A stretch of DNA of 64,000 bases from Laguncularia racemosa (taxonomy: Eukaryota; Streptophyta; Magnoliopsida; Myrtales; Combretaceae): contig JBBMOL010000117.1 in assembly GCA_037954665.1 (NCBI GenBank), positions 1,116,001 to 1,180,000 on the forward strand, written 5' to 3'. Under the pieces are notes generated by a model. It was not told the DNA's origin. It made no database searches and saw only the letters and a list, made by a program, of their open reading frames with translations. A program made the translations under genes and the position numbers. This document shows positions 21,909 to 33,187 of this stretch, in pieces; within the stretch, counting starts at the first letter, position 1; each line of letters begins with the position of its first letter.

Positions 21909-23108
21909 ATGGCTAGCAGTGCAGTCGACCGCCTCCTCCGCAAAGAAATACGGGTGTACAAACCTTTGGACCCAAAATTGGTACTGGACCACTGGTTTAC
22001 CTTGTACAACCCAGAGGAGCAGGCCTTCATCCAGCAGAAGATTGGCCCCATCCTCTCACTGACCAAGACAGTGGCGAATTTACCTATGGTCCGGGCCATG
22101 CTCCAGTTATGGGAGATCGAGCCCGCAGCTTTCTTCATCGGGCCGCATGAGATCACCCCTACCCTGGAAGAGTACACCCAGTTGCTACAGGCTCCAGCAC
22201 TAACCGAGCAGATCTACATGCCAGACCTCGAGGCTGGGCCAGCCGGTATATTCAGCAGACTACTGGGCATTCGCAAAACAGCAGTCAACAAAGCCCTGGC
22301 AGACTGTAATGGGTACTGCATACGCATGGATGACTTAGAAGCTTGGTTTATCGCCCGAGAAGACAATGGGGATAGAAAGGACATCCTATGTGGGGACCCC
22401 AAGACTTACAGGCAGAGAAGGGTGAATGCTTTCATCTTGACCGCCTTTGCCACTATACTATTCCCCACCGGAACTTTCTATATTCACTACCGGGTTGCGG
22501 AACTGGTGACCCAATTCCTGGAGGGGAAATCTTACATCCCAGCCCTACTGGCAGAACAGATCCGGAATTTAAATTTCCTCAAGAAGAAGGGCCATGGGAT
22601 CCTCTGCTCCAGCATCAACCTTCTGCTAATATGGTTTGTAAGCCACCTCAAGTGCTTCGGGCTGAACATGGTCAGGAAAACCCTAGCCCAACAGGTGGAT
22701 CTGGTAGGTTCCTGTATAGAAAAGGTGAAGCTACCCGACGACATCACCAGCCACAGTTGGGTAGATCTGCTTAAAAGCCTTAGCGCTGAAGATATTCTAT
22801 GGACAGCCAGGTGGAGTTGCTGTGATAAAATCATCTTGAATTGCAGTAATTTCCAAGCAGTGCCATTAATCGGGATCAATGGATGTATTGGATATCACCC
22901 AAACTCAGTGGTCCGCCAATTCGGTACCATCCAAGACATAGTTTATCGGCCTTCACTCGAAGCAATCACCTTTGAGTATCAAGATCCAAACCTGTTGGTA
23001 GCCGCGAAGTTTGCTAAGTTGGCAGAGGTCAGAGCGCTTTGGGAAGCTAGAATTGAAAGCCCAAATGTGGACCTAGGAGAGCTAGATGGCGAAGTGGGAA
23101 AACACTGA
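21909..23108 (+). CDS. DUF7745/plant-mobile-domain-like protein of element C
   Basis: This 399-residue frame has codon use clearly unlike the AT-rich flanks. 'PMVRAMLQLWEIEPAAFFIG' (about residues 58-77) and 'EITPTLEEYTQLLQAP' (about 80-95) fit the DUF7745 / aminotransferase-like plant mobile domain seen in proteins tied to plant gypsy elements. Its biochemical role is unknown. No catalytic motif, zinc knuckle or signal peptide is seen. The ATG follows a splice-acceptor-like 'gtaacag'. A single TGA at 23106 separates it from an in-frame continuation to 23435, so it is probably a ~508-residue protein cut by one mutation. It replaces the usual gag-pol in this element. Confidence 0.7.
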   Translation: MASSAVDRLLRKEIRVYKPLDPKLVLDHWFTLYNPEEQAFIQQKIGPILSLTKTVANLPMVRAMLQLWEIEPAAFFIGPHEITPTLEEYTQLLQAPALTEQIYMPDLEAGPAGIFSRLLGIRKTAVNKALADCNGYCIRMDDLEAWFIAREDNGDRKDILCGDPKTYRQRRVNAFILTAFATILFPTGTFYIHYRVAELVTQFLEGKSYIPALLAEQIRNLNFLKKKGHGILCSSINLLLIWFVSHLKCFGLNMVRKTLAQQVDLVGSCIEKVKLPDDITSHSWVDLLKSLSAEDILWTARWSCCDKIILNCSNFQAVPLIGINGCIGYHPNSVVRQFGTIQDIVYRPSLEAITFEYQDPNLLVAAKFAKLAEVRALWEARIESPNVDLGELDGEVGKH

Positions 23109-23435
23109 GCCACCAGAGAGTTTGTAATCCGCCAGTTATACCAGACAGGGGAAAGAGCATACCGAGTTCCAGACGCCACCCAACCAAGAGCAGACAAGAT
23201 AAATCCAGAGCTGGAAGTCTACCTAGAGCAGGTTAAGGCCCGAATGCAGGTATACTTTGAAGCTGCAGATTATAAGAGGGATATCTGGAAGGGACGCTTC
23301 AAGGAATCCGACCAAAGAAACAAGGCTTTGGAAGCACAATTGGAGAAGTGCCAAGACAAAGTCAAAGAACTAGAAGCCGTCATCAATGGGAAGCCTGAGC
23401 CTCCACAACAGAAGACCAAAAGAGCTAGGAAATAG
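23109..23435 (+). pseudogene. C-terminal coiled-coil part of the element C ORF, after an in-frame stop
   Basis: The frame continues without interruption for about 108 residues. It includes 'FVIRQLYQTGERAYRVPDAT' and a charged heptad-rich region ('LEAQLEKCQDKVKELEAVI') that looks like a coiled coil, then a basic end 'QQKTKRARK'. A coiled-coil tail is usual for DUF7745-type proteins. An internal start at 23244 could give a 63-residue product, but the upstream in-frame homology favours a stop mutation. Confidence 0.65.
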
Positions 23436-23542
23436 AGCATTATTTGTAATATTTTGATTATTGAACTCCAAAATTTTTAATATTAATAAAAGTAAAGTTT
23501 CAATATTACATTGTCAATCAGTTGTCAGCCCTCCTACTTTTA

Positions 23543-23680
23543 GCATCCGTGTGAGCATTTTGAGCATCTTGTTTACATATTTTAACATCCGTGTGAGCAT
23601 CTTGTTTACATATTTTAACATCTGTGTGAGCATCTTGTTTACATATTTATATCCGTGTGAGCATCTGGTTTGCATATTTA
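23543..23680. repeat. Short tandem repeats, about 31-42 base units
   Basis: 'catccgtgtgagcat' followed by 'cttgtttacatatttta' recurs four times at 23544, 23586, 23620 and about 23651, just past the ORF. Confidence 0.7.
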
Positions 23681-25509
23681 CTAAAAAATAAGAACAATAA
23701 AAATAAATAAATAAAGAAAATTGAAGAGTTACTAACAATAAAAGATCTTTTCAAGGTTCTAAAAGTTGCTTCTAAATGGTCAGCTTAACCTAAAGCTCAT
23801 AGTCACTTGCTCTAAACATAAAACCGAAGACCTCTACAACCTACTCTCAATTTAAAAGACCCCATTCACTTCAAAAGGGCTCCTCATATCTTGATTTAGC
23901 CTCAAAACGTCCCGACACCCTCCAATCCTAAAAGCTACACTTGAAGTTTCCTTTCCATCAAAAGTCATATAAACCAGACATAGATTTTTTGGTACACTTT
24001 CAAAGTAGCTATGGTCAATTATCAATGAGGGTATAAAGAACACTACTCCAAATCCTTGAGTCTTAAGACCAAATCGCTTGTTTAAATTGACAACAGTACA
24101 TAAGAACACCATGAGAAGTGGAGAACATAGGCAAATTTGATAAAATGGAAGGGTATCTTTGTTTAAGAGGTTTAAGATGACAAGAGGCAAACCACATCCC
24201 AAACACTAACCCTTAAACACTTGAGAGTGGAGCGTTATTAATGTGAGGTTTTGGACTCATTCCTTAAAGGAGGTCTATCTTGAATTTGATACGTTAAATC
24301 AAAATAATATTAGGCATTCATTTTTGTCACCCTAAACACAATCACCCTTTGACAAACAAGAGTTTCAAATTTTAACCCCACCGTCAACCACCCCACGATG
24401 GAATAATTGGGAAGATAGAGACATCAATAGTGCTTGCCCTAGTTGCAACAATTTAAAATTTTAGCCATAGATAATTTATTTGAGATGAAGAGAAGTCCAC
24501 ATTCTGAAAAAAAAAAATACACATAAACCATATGAAATGATCACCATTGGGCCCAAAAGAAGAGAAAGAAAAAGAAAAAAGATGGAAAAAGAGAATGAAT
24601 GAAGAAAAAATGAGGAATGAATGAATGAAAGAAAAATAAAGAAAAGAAGAAAAATGAGAAAAGCCTACGAATGTAACTAAACCTATAAAAGCCCTACAAC
24701 ACTTGAAAATACCAAGGCCAAATACGAGGGTAGTTCAAAGATATACTACCTTTTGAAGACTTCTCCAAATCATTGAAAATAACTTATCTTAAGCAAAAAT
24801 TGCTAGGGCAAGTACTATTCCAGTTCTTTTTCTCAAGGTTTCTTGACTTACAAACCCAAGTTGCAATGATGATTCTTTCAAAATAAACCTTAACATACTT
24901 TTCTGAAACCAATAACCAAAGAGCCTAAATTGCATTATAAGTATCAAAAAGTCCTGACGGATTGATTAAAGCGTATTACTTACAAGAAAGACCATAATTT
25001 TTGGAATAGAAGTCAAGAGTGACATCTAAGCCGAGAGATTGTGAGGAAGTCCTCTTAGATTAAACCAATTAAAAACGAGATATCTAGTTATGAATGGAAA
25101 GAGGAAATTTACTCATTGGCATTATTTAGCCTTATGTATTGATGTCCCTCAAGAAGAAGATCTGAGCCTTAATTACAAGAAACCCCTCAAGAGATGATTG
25201 ATCAAGCTAAGACAACATTTTGTTTCTAAGATTAAACCAAACCCTCTGAGAAAAATGAGGCAAAAGAGTAAGTAATTATGGAGCAGTAGGGAATGCTTAC
25301 CCTTTATTTGTATTTTTAGGAGCCTTGTCAGATTCTTTACTCGTTAGCAATGCTCACTAAAAAAAAAAAAAAAAAAAAGGGAACACTTTAATATTTTGCC
25401 ACATTATCCTTAGGTTTCAAAAGACCACTTTTTGAAAATTTGCAGAACAATTTTAGCTATCACTTGTTCAGAAGTTTAAGTCATCTTGCATTTGATTGTT
25501 ATTCCCACT
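23681..25509. other. Element C non-coding spacer
   Basis: No retroelement protein motif appears in any frame. There is a purine-rich GAAA/AGAAAA stretch (about 24560-24660) and a poly-A run at 25360. The minus-strand frame 23852-24202 has no recognisable family. The sequence is non-coding filler or lost gag-pol territory. Confidence 0.5.
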
Positions 25510-26960
25510 TGGGATATTCTTCCGTTAATAGGGTAGTCAGCCCAAAAAGGGGCACTTCCCTAGATCTCTTAAGGTTAGCCCACAGGGGGCACCTTTTTGA
25601 ACCATCATTTTCATAATAGGGTCGTCAACCCAAAAAGAGGCACTTCCCTAGATCTCTCAAAGTCAGCCCACAGGGGGCACCTTTTGAGCCATCATAATAG
25701 GGTTAGTCAGCCCAATATGGGCACTTTCCCGGAAAAACTTGTTCTCAGGGTCAGCTCATAAGGGCACCTTTTGAGACAGTTCCATTTTAGGTTAGTCAGC
25801 TCTAGGGGCACTTTCCTAAAAGTCAATCCAAGGGTTAGTCAGCCTAATATGGGCACTTTCCCAAAAAAGCCTGTTCTCAGGGTCAGCTCATAAGGGCACC
25901 TTTTGAGACAGTTTTAGTTTAGGTTAGTCAGCTCTTGGGGCACTTTCCTAAAAATCAATCCAAGGGTTAGTCAGCCTAATATGGGCACTTTCCCGAAAAA
26001 GCCTGTTCTCAGGGTCAGCTCATAAGGGCACCTTTTGAGACGGTTCTAGTTTAGGTTAGTCAGCTCTTGGGGCACTTTCCTAAAAATCAATCCAAGGGTT
26101 AGTCAGCCCAATATGGGCACTTTCCCGAAAAAGCCTGTTCTCAGGGTCAGCTCATAAGGGCACCTTTTGAGATGGTTTTAGTTTAGGTTAGTCAGCTCTT
26201 GGGGCACTTTCCTAAAAATCAATCCAAGGGTTAGTCAGCCCAATATGGGCACTTTCCCGAAAAAGCCTGTTCTCAGGGTCAGCTCATAAGGGCACCTTTT
26301 GAGACAGTTTTAGTTTAGGTTAGTCAGCTCTTGGGGCACTTTCCTAAAAATCAATCCAAGGGTTAGTCAGCCCAATATGGGCACTTTCCCGAAAAAGCCT
26401 GTTCTTAGGGTCAGCTCATAAGGGTGCCTTTTGAGACAGTTCTAGTTAAGGTTAGTCAGCCCAAGATGGGCACTTTCCTAAGAATTTCATCAAAGGTTAG
26501 TCAGCCCAATATGGGCACTTTCCTAAAAATCCGTTCTCAGGGTCAGCTCATAAGGGCACCTTTTGAGACACTATCAAAGGTTAGTCAGCCCAAGATGGGC
26601 ACTTTCCTAAAATCTATTTTAAGGTTAGTCAGCCCAATATGGGCACTTTCCTAGGTTCTCCTGATTAGTCAGCTCTTGGGGCACTTTTGCGGAAACATCC
26701 TTCCCAAACAGTTGCTAGTCTAACAAGACGCTTCTGTCGACAGGTAGCTAGCTCATAAGGGCGCTTCCAAAATAAATTTTCTTCCCAAGGTTGCAAGTCT
26801 GATAAGATGCTTCCTATCATCATTTCTCATACATTCCTACTCGATGCTTGAAATGTGTCCTGTCACCAATTAGTTAGCCCATAAAGCACTTTTTGGAAAG
26901 AGAACATTACCGTGAATCGTTAGGAACATCTTCAATTGTAGGATTATCAGCTCTTAGGGC
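25510..26960. repeat. Tandem repeat region with 132-base unit in element C
   Basis: 'ggttagtcagcc' marks units at 25833, 25965, 26097, 26229 and 26361, spaced exactly 132 bases, with near-identical sequence. Each unit is built of related sub-blocks ending 'gggcactttcc' or 'gggcacctttt', and shorter, more diverged blocks flank the array on both sides. The position just ahead of the 3' LTR matches the hypervariable 3' UTR repeats described for Tat/Ogre elements, a proposed source of satellites. The frame 26424-26654 is a by-product of the repeat. Confidence 0.9.
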
Positions 26961-27044
26961 ATTTTCCTACTAAAACCTAATTCAAGAGGTCAAAAATGGC
27001 GTCTTTTGTTTTGTCTTTGTAGTTAAGTTTTTCAAACTTTACCA

Positions 27045-27058
27045 CAAAGAGGGGCAGC
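27045..27058 (+). other. Polypurine tract of element C
   Basis: 'caaagaggggcagc' abuts the 3' LTR start TG at 27059. Confidence 0.75.
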
Positions 27059-29172
27059 TGTAAACACACCATTTTTGCCCTCGGAATCAACAATTCTCAA
27101 TAATAAATCAATTTTTCAATTTTTCCTAATTTTTCCCAATTTTTCCTAATTTAGCATAAGATAATAAAAATGTTCAAAAAATAAAAATAAATAGGAAAAC
27201 ACTTCAATTTTGAAAAATGATTTCAGAAATGGCAATAATAAATAATAAACAATTTTTACAAATTTTTGGAATTTTCAAAAAAATACAAAAAATGGAAAAA
27301 TCGCATTGCATATATGCAATTTGCAAAAATAAAAAAATCAGGAAAGTGGGCTAGCTCAGCTGGTCCGGACCGTGGCTAGGCGCGCGCGCAGGGGGTCGAG
27401 GTCGCAGGTTCGAATCGTGGGGGACGCAGTTTCCGCGTTTTGTAATTTTTTGACTTATCCAAGACACGTGGCAGGCTCTAATTGGCTGGAAGAAACGCAC
27501 GCGTCGGGCGCATGATCATCCCCTACCTCGAGCCCGAGATCGCCGGCGAGAAGAAAAAATTCGTATTTCGGCCGTTTTGATCCGATTTTTTGCACGAATC
27601 CAACAGATCTTCAACAGAAATAAGATAAACACTATCTAATTGGAATCAAATCGCAACAAATTGTTGGATAGGCGCGGATCGGAGTTGGTTTTTCAACCGA
27701 AAATCCGATCAGCTTCAATCGGAGGAAATCCGAGCTTATCCAGCTCGATTTCAAACGCCTATAAATAGAGGAAGAGGTGAAGAAGCCAAATCACAGATCA
27801 GAATTGCGAGAGAGAGAGAAAAGAGTGCAAATCGGAGGAACTTGAAGCCGTGACCGCCGACCGGAGTTCAAACCACCGCAAGGAGACGTTCTGGGAGTAA
27901 ACCGCCACCACCATCGGATTCAGCACCCCCAAGAAGCTAAGATTCGACACTTCACCCGCTGCAAACGACCGCCGGAACGCCCTGAACGAGCCAATACCGC
28001 CGCCGTGTCCGACCGATTCGACCCGATCCGATCCGACCCGCGCACCGATCCGGATCCAAGTAAGTCGGATTTTCCAGATTTTTTTATTATTATTTATTTT
28101 ATTTATTTTGTTTATTTGTTTATGTTGAATTTATTTATTATTATTTATTATATTGTTAGCCATTTATTTATTTATATTGTCGATAAATAGGAAAATGTAG
28201 GAATTGTATTTTTCTAGGATTTAATAATGTAGAAAATAGAAAGTAGAAAATAGGAAATAAGAAAAAATAAAATAAAAATAATAAAAATGAAGAAAAATAA
28301 TAGAAATATTAGAAAAAAAAATAATAATAAAATTTTAAATTTCAAAATAGGATAGAAAATAAACTTAAGATAAAATTTTCAAAAAAAAAATATAAAAATC
28401 ACAAAAATCATGAAAAACTTACAAAACTTATAAAAATCACAAAAATCATGAAAATCATAAAAATCATACAGATCACAAAAAATTAAAAAAAATTCCAAGA
28501 ATTACAAAAAAAAATAAGTTTTAACACTTAGAAAAATCCTTTTCTTCAAATAAATCCAAAATTGATGTTTTCCCTCAAAATCATTTTCAGAAATCAAATT
28601 CAAAGTTTAGGCTTAGAAATTTTCAGAAAAACAAAAATCCCAAAGATGTTAAGAACATAAACCAAAAGAGTTTTCAAAATTAAAATTCACCAACAAACTT
28701 AAGATTTTCAAAAAAGGCGAACTACGGCTTGTTTGATCCTGAGTAGCAGGTACGTAGGCACCCATTCGGGTCAACCCCCTAAAATGAATGAAAAATCCTT
28801 TTTCTTGAAATAAATTCAAAAACACAATAAAAAGTAACAGAAACACAATGAAACACGTTTCTAGAGATGAACAATTTTGAGAGATTAGGTGGTAACCGCA
28901 TAGGTTTTAATGGGTTAGCCTCCGGACTTAGAAACTCTGGTTTTCCCTTTTTCTCTTCTCACAAAAACGAGAAGAGGAAATAATGACCACTAGTAGTCTA
29001 AATTAAGACTAATCCGCTCCTTTAGTCTTAATTCACTTTTCCCAACAACAGTTGGGTGGCGACTCCAAAAATCAAACGAAATTCCTAACTCAAGTCGAGG
29101 ATCTAGATTAGATGAGCATAGGGTCTAGTTTAGATCGGATTAGGAATGAGAATTCAAAAATTAGACTTGACA
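27059..29172 (+). repeat. Element C 3' LTR
   Basis: It is collinear with 19280-21407 and differs by scattered substitutions and small indels. The first base T is intact here. The splice donor is altered to 'ccaagtaagt' near 28057. The tRNA-like A box is 'tagctcagctgg' (27352-27363) and the B box is at 27407-27417. TATA box at 27760-27767. It ends 'gacttgaca'. Confidence 0.9.
27345..27425 (+). promoter_or_regulatory. tRNA-like block with pol III boxes in C 3' LTR
   Basis: This is the second copy of the block at 19566-19645. The A box is a full consensus match. It is oriented outward, so a pol III transcript could read into downstream sequence of element B. Confidence 0.5.
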
Positions 29173-29177
29173 GGGGG

Positions 29178-31480
29178 GAGTAACATAACATCACTAGTAT
29201 GAAATAAAAATATTGCTTTCATAATTTAGTGGATTATTGAAAATTTTTGTTCTTTATATATTTTTATTTTTTTCATTAATGAACTTAGAATACTTAATTA
29301 GAGTTGAATTGTGAAATCTTTGTAACTCAAAGTTACATGTTGTTTAGGCTTAGAATTTAGAAATCCTAGATTGGAAGGATATTACTAATCATAGATTGAG
29401 AATTCGAGTTTTTAAACTTATTTTGATATATACCTATCTCTTAGAAGTCCTTATGAGTATTATGATCTTAAATAATTGAACTAAGAAATTTATCTTTTCA
29501 TCTTTTGAAGAATTTTCCTATAAAGTAAAAGTAGGGAAATAAAATAAATAAAGTTCAGTGGTGGGACTCATTAACTCGAGCAATTAAGTTTATAGGGTAC
29601 CCTTTAGGGGATAACACTTATTGACTTGAGTGATGAACTTGGTATCATCAACCTAAAGCTCATTATATGGATCAAGAGAAAAGTATGAGAGTACTGAATT
29701 GATTTAAATAAGTAATGGTGTTATGGAGGTTCGAAAGGGTATCTTAAAACCTAGTAGTCTAAGATCGTTTGGTCTGGGACTTATTAAGCAATGAAATTAC
29801 TTCATACTACTAAAAAAAAAAAAACTCTTCTAGTGATTATAAAATAAATTTAGGAAGGAATTTTAAGGAATAGATGGAGAAAAGCTTTTGTCGGACATCA
29901 TAGTACTTAAATGGATGAAAGGGGAAGTATATACCTTAATTAAGTGGACAAAATTTTGAAAACTTTCTTCTTGATTAAGTAACATTTAGTATAGTTTTTA
30001 GGTTTGTAAATTTTTGTTTAAATGACATGATCAAGGTTGTCAAAATCCCGATTTTACCTATAATCGCTAAGGGGTTTGTAGAATCGAAACGTAGAAACTG
30101 AACATAGAAATGTAAGTTTCTATAACCTATGTAAAATAACTTTCAAATATTATAAATTTACTTGCAATAATTATTAAAAAATATAATAAATAATAGAAAT
30201 AAGAAAATTCAGCATTTGTTTTAGCCATAAATTGCAAATTTGCAATAAAAGTCATAATATAGATAATCAAGTATAAGTTGTATAATATGGATATTTTATT
30301 TCTAAAATGATAAATCATGTATAAAGTAAGTTTCATCTAGTTTTATATACAAAAGCTAAAAGATAATAGATAAAATTTAAAAATCAATTGTGACTTTAAG
30401 AAATTACTAATAAATAAAAGTTGATAACAAAGATATATAAGGAGTAATATAATAAAAATGAAAAATAACTTCTAACCAAAAGTAAATAACAAAGAAAATA
30501 CTATATCAAGAAAAACCTTCAAAATTATATATTACTAAGTAAATTTTTGCACTATTTGTGATTATTAATTCAAAATATATTTATTTAACAATATCTCATA
30601 TTTACTTAACTATGAGATATTGAAAACATAGAAATATAAATACATTTATATTTTTCTTATAAAATTAAAAATCTAAATTTTTTTATAAAGTTAAAGTTAT
30701 CTATCATTTATTTTATTTATTATTACAAAAATATTAATTAAAATAAGGAAAGTTGCAGTAATTAAACATGGGTGCTTTAACACAAACATGATCATAAATA
30801 GGAACAAGAAGACTGACAATCGACGAACACAAACACAAAGACTTTAATGCAACGCAACACACTGACAAGAGATGAGTGATGATCGATGAACATGTTGGGT
30901 TATGGCTTATACTCCCTTACGATAGGAAAGCACATAGGTCCCTATGATAGGAAAGCATGACAGAAAATGGCTTTTAGGAATTAAGTTTATATTTGTTCAT
31001 TAAAAGTTTGGGCTTGGGCTATGAATAACTATTATTACATATTTGTTCATCCAGATTTGGATGGTTGAAATTTTACTTAGTTATGCAATATTATGGAATT
31101 GGTTGAAATGTGCAAAATCGCTATTTTGAATGATTTTATTGTTCAAAATTGTGATTCTATTACGATTTTGCTTCTCCTCGATTTTGTATGCGAGTTAACT
31201 AGAAATATGTATACAAACTCGTAAAATCGTTGAATCATACGAGTAAACTTGCGATTTTAACAACGATGGGCATGATAAACCTTGGTATTGTAGAGATTAA
31301 CTTTTGAACGCTAATTTTAGTATTTACAGTATACCAAAATAAGATTGTGTGAAAAGGATATTAAGGATAAACAATTTTATCATGAATGTAATTTGTAATT
31401 GATATTTAAGAAATTTATCCTTGATCTTTAAAGGTTTATTTTTGCTTGAGGACAAGCAAAGTCTCAAGTGTGGGGGAATT
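29178..31480 (+). other. Element B internal region, downstream part, with polypurine tract
   Basis: The sequence resumes element B after C and holds no ORF. A hAT copy sits at 30032-31268. The end reads 'gaggacaagcaaagtctcaa' then 'gtgtgggggaatt' (31468-31480), the classical Athila/Tat polypurine context directly before the LTR at 31481. Confidence 0.65.
30032..31268. mobile_element. hAT-type non-autonomous element, copy 2
   Basis: The left terminus is 'caaggttgtcaaaatc' and the right is 'gattttaacaacgatg'. Flanking octamers GACATGAT (30024-30031) and GGCATGAT (31269-31276) match at 7 of 8 bases. Its left half matches the right half of hAT copy 1 in reverse, and its right ~190 bases match the copy 1 left end, so it is the same family inverted. 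It lacks the GC-rich segment. 30893-31030 resembles the start of the copia LTR. No transposase is present. Confidence 0.8.
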
Positions 31481-32688
31481 TGAAGAGTAGTAAAATACTT
31501 ATTATTTATAATACATATAATAACTTTTTATTAATTCTTTTACATTTTGTATGAGTATTTCACCTAATCAATCTTTATTTTGCTTATAGAGCCTTAAAAT
31601 ATAATTTATGATTTAATAGAAGAATTATATGAAAGTTGAAGAAAAAAAGTTATCAATTTTACAAGATGGAAAGTTTAACACAATGGAGAACACAATCGTA
31701 TCTAACTGTGCAAAAGCCACCGATACCAAGGAATGTTAATTAGTTGTGCAAGGGTGATATGGGCACAAACACTTTTGTGCTAGTGGGCATGTTGAAGGGA
31801 AAAATTAGGCAGAATTAGACGTGGGAGATGGTATGCTCGTGTAGTAACCAAGCTATGACCGTGCTGAGTCTGATGTCTATATAAAGAGATGAAACCACTA
31901 TAGATTGGAGGATAGATTAGAATAGGGTGTTAGAATAGAGTATTAGGGATTTTTAGTTTTTAGTTTTTAATGCTTTTCTTTATGCATTCTTTTTATTATT
32001 GCTGCTTTTAGATTTAATATGTTGCTAGCTTAAACTTTTCTTAGTAATTGGGTATGATGAACCTTAGAATGAATATACAATTTTTTTTAATTTATTATTC
32101 AATAATTTAATTGTCATTCTTGTGATCTAATTTGTGTTCTTCACTACTTTTAATTTAATATTTCTAATATATTAGTTGAAGTTTGATTTCTTATATAGAG
32201 ATTGAGAGATTTTATATTAGAGTAGATTTAGCATAATTAGAAGGAGTTACACGTAATCCTAGAGATAGGATGATGTAAATATTCTAGATTAGGATCAAAC
32301 CTAATAGTGGAATTTATAGATAAAATATAATGCAATTCTAAAGGTTTTAATTAGAAAGAGATTCCAATTAATCAACTTGAAATTAAGAGTTAGTAGACTC
32401 AAGAGAGCTATTAGTTCATTTTGGGAATTCCCATGGTTCTAGAATATAATAATAAAATTGAATAATAATTAGTTAACAAAATTAGTAATTTTAGGATGAT
32501 TCAATATCTGAGTATACTTTTAATGATTATTGTTTTCCTTAGTTTATTAGTTGATTTTATTCACTCACTTAATTTTTCAAATTAGATAATAAAAAAAGGA
32601 TAATTACTAGTAATCATAATCTTTGTGGGATCGACACTTGATGTTTATATCTATTATACTATAGAATTGATAGGTGAACTTGTCTACA
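31481..32688 (+). repeat. Element B 3' LTR
   Basis: It starts 'tgaagagtagtaaaatactt' and ends 'gaacttgtctaca'. It is collinear with 15526-16737, with a TATA box at 31878-31885. Confidence 0.85.
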
Positions 32689-32717
32689 AGTCTAAGGTAG
32701 TAGGATAGGCTGATACC

Positions 32718-33187
32718 GGTATATGATGTTATAGTAGAGTCCTATATTGAAATGATTTAGGATAGATTTAGGATTAAACGAGGCCTACAGTAGTAGTTTC
32801 CAACCTAGGAATATATATCTATAAGTATTATATGGTGTGGTGAGGTCTTGAGTACTCTCATGTTATTTGTGGGATAAATTGAAGATAAATAAGTTGATGA
32901 TTGTGATATATATATTCGCTGCATTCATGTGTGTTTATACTATGGTTAATATGGCACACACATGTCTATGTGGTACTCATGTGTTGGGCTTAGGCTCAGC
33001 CTATTTCATTTTCATTTGCAAGTAGGTATGATGGATATACTGAGTTTGATGGGTATGAAAATGTATGTTGTTATTACTAAGAAAAGAATGAGGGAGAATG
33101 CCATTATTATTATCGAGATGAGCAATGAAAGAGTATATGAAGGATTTTGAAATATTTAGAGATGTTGAATTAAGAGTCTAGAGTATG
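32718..33187 (+). repeat. Element A 3' LTR, second piece
   Basis: It resumes the A LTR at 'ggtatatgatgttatag' and matches the 5' LTR from about 5267 to 5742 (for example 'tatggtgtggtgaggtc' near 32830). It breaks at 33187 where the reverse solo LTR enters. 32689-32717 between B and this piece is not explained. Confidence 0.8.

Larger units (their letters stand above)
19280..29172 (+). mobile_element. Element C: Tat/Ogre-like non-autonomous element with young-looking LTRs
   Basis: LTRs of about 2.1 kb (19280-21407 and 27059-29172) are near-identical by eye. A PBS follows the first and a polypurine tract precedes the second. The flanks are GGGGG on both sides (19275-19279 and 29173-29177), consistent with a 5-base duplication within a G-run of element B. 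The interior has one DUF7745-like ORF (21909-23435, one stop) and a tandem-repeat region (25510-26960), and no gag, protease, RT or integrase motif. PBS type, long LTR and repeats before the 3' LTR fit the Tat/Ogre lineage. It is the youngest layer with hAT2. Confidence 0.85.
15526..32688 (+). mobile_element. Element B: Athila/Tat-like gypsy element without visible RT/integrase
   Basis: Its LTRs (15526-16737 and 31481-32688) match in length and sequence. The internal region has a gag remnant and a protease remnant of the Athila/Tat type, then non-coding sequence. No RT, RNase H or integrase motif is seen before element C interrupts it at 19280 or after it resumes at 29178. A polypurine tract precedes the 3' LTR. 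The target duplication is eroded: 'atata' flanks the left end, and a similar 'tatat' lies about 30 bases beyond the right end, leaving 32689-32717 unassigned. Confidence 0.8.

Noticed and set aside
22388..22879. Frames overlapping the element C ORF on both strands
   Set aside because: They are shadows in a GC-richer coding region; the 399-residue frame has the domain match.
25833..26492. Regular direct repeats that could suggest a CRISPR array
   Set aside because: Units are contiguous 132-base tandem copies without unique spacers, inside a plant LTR element.
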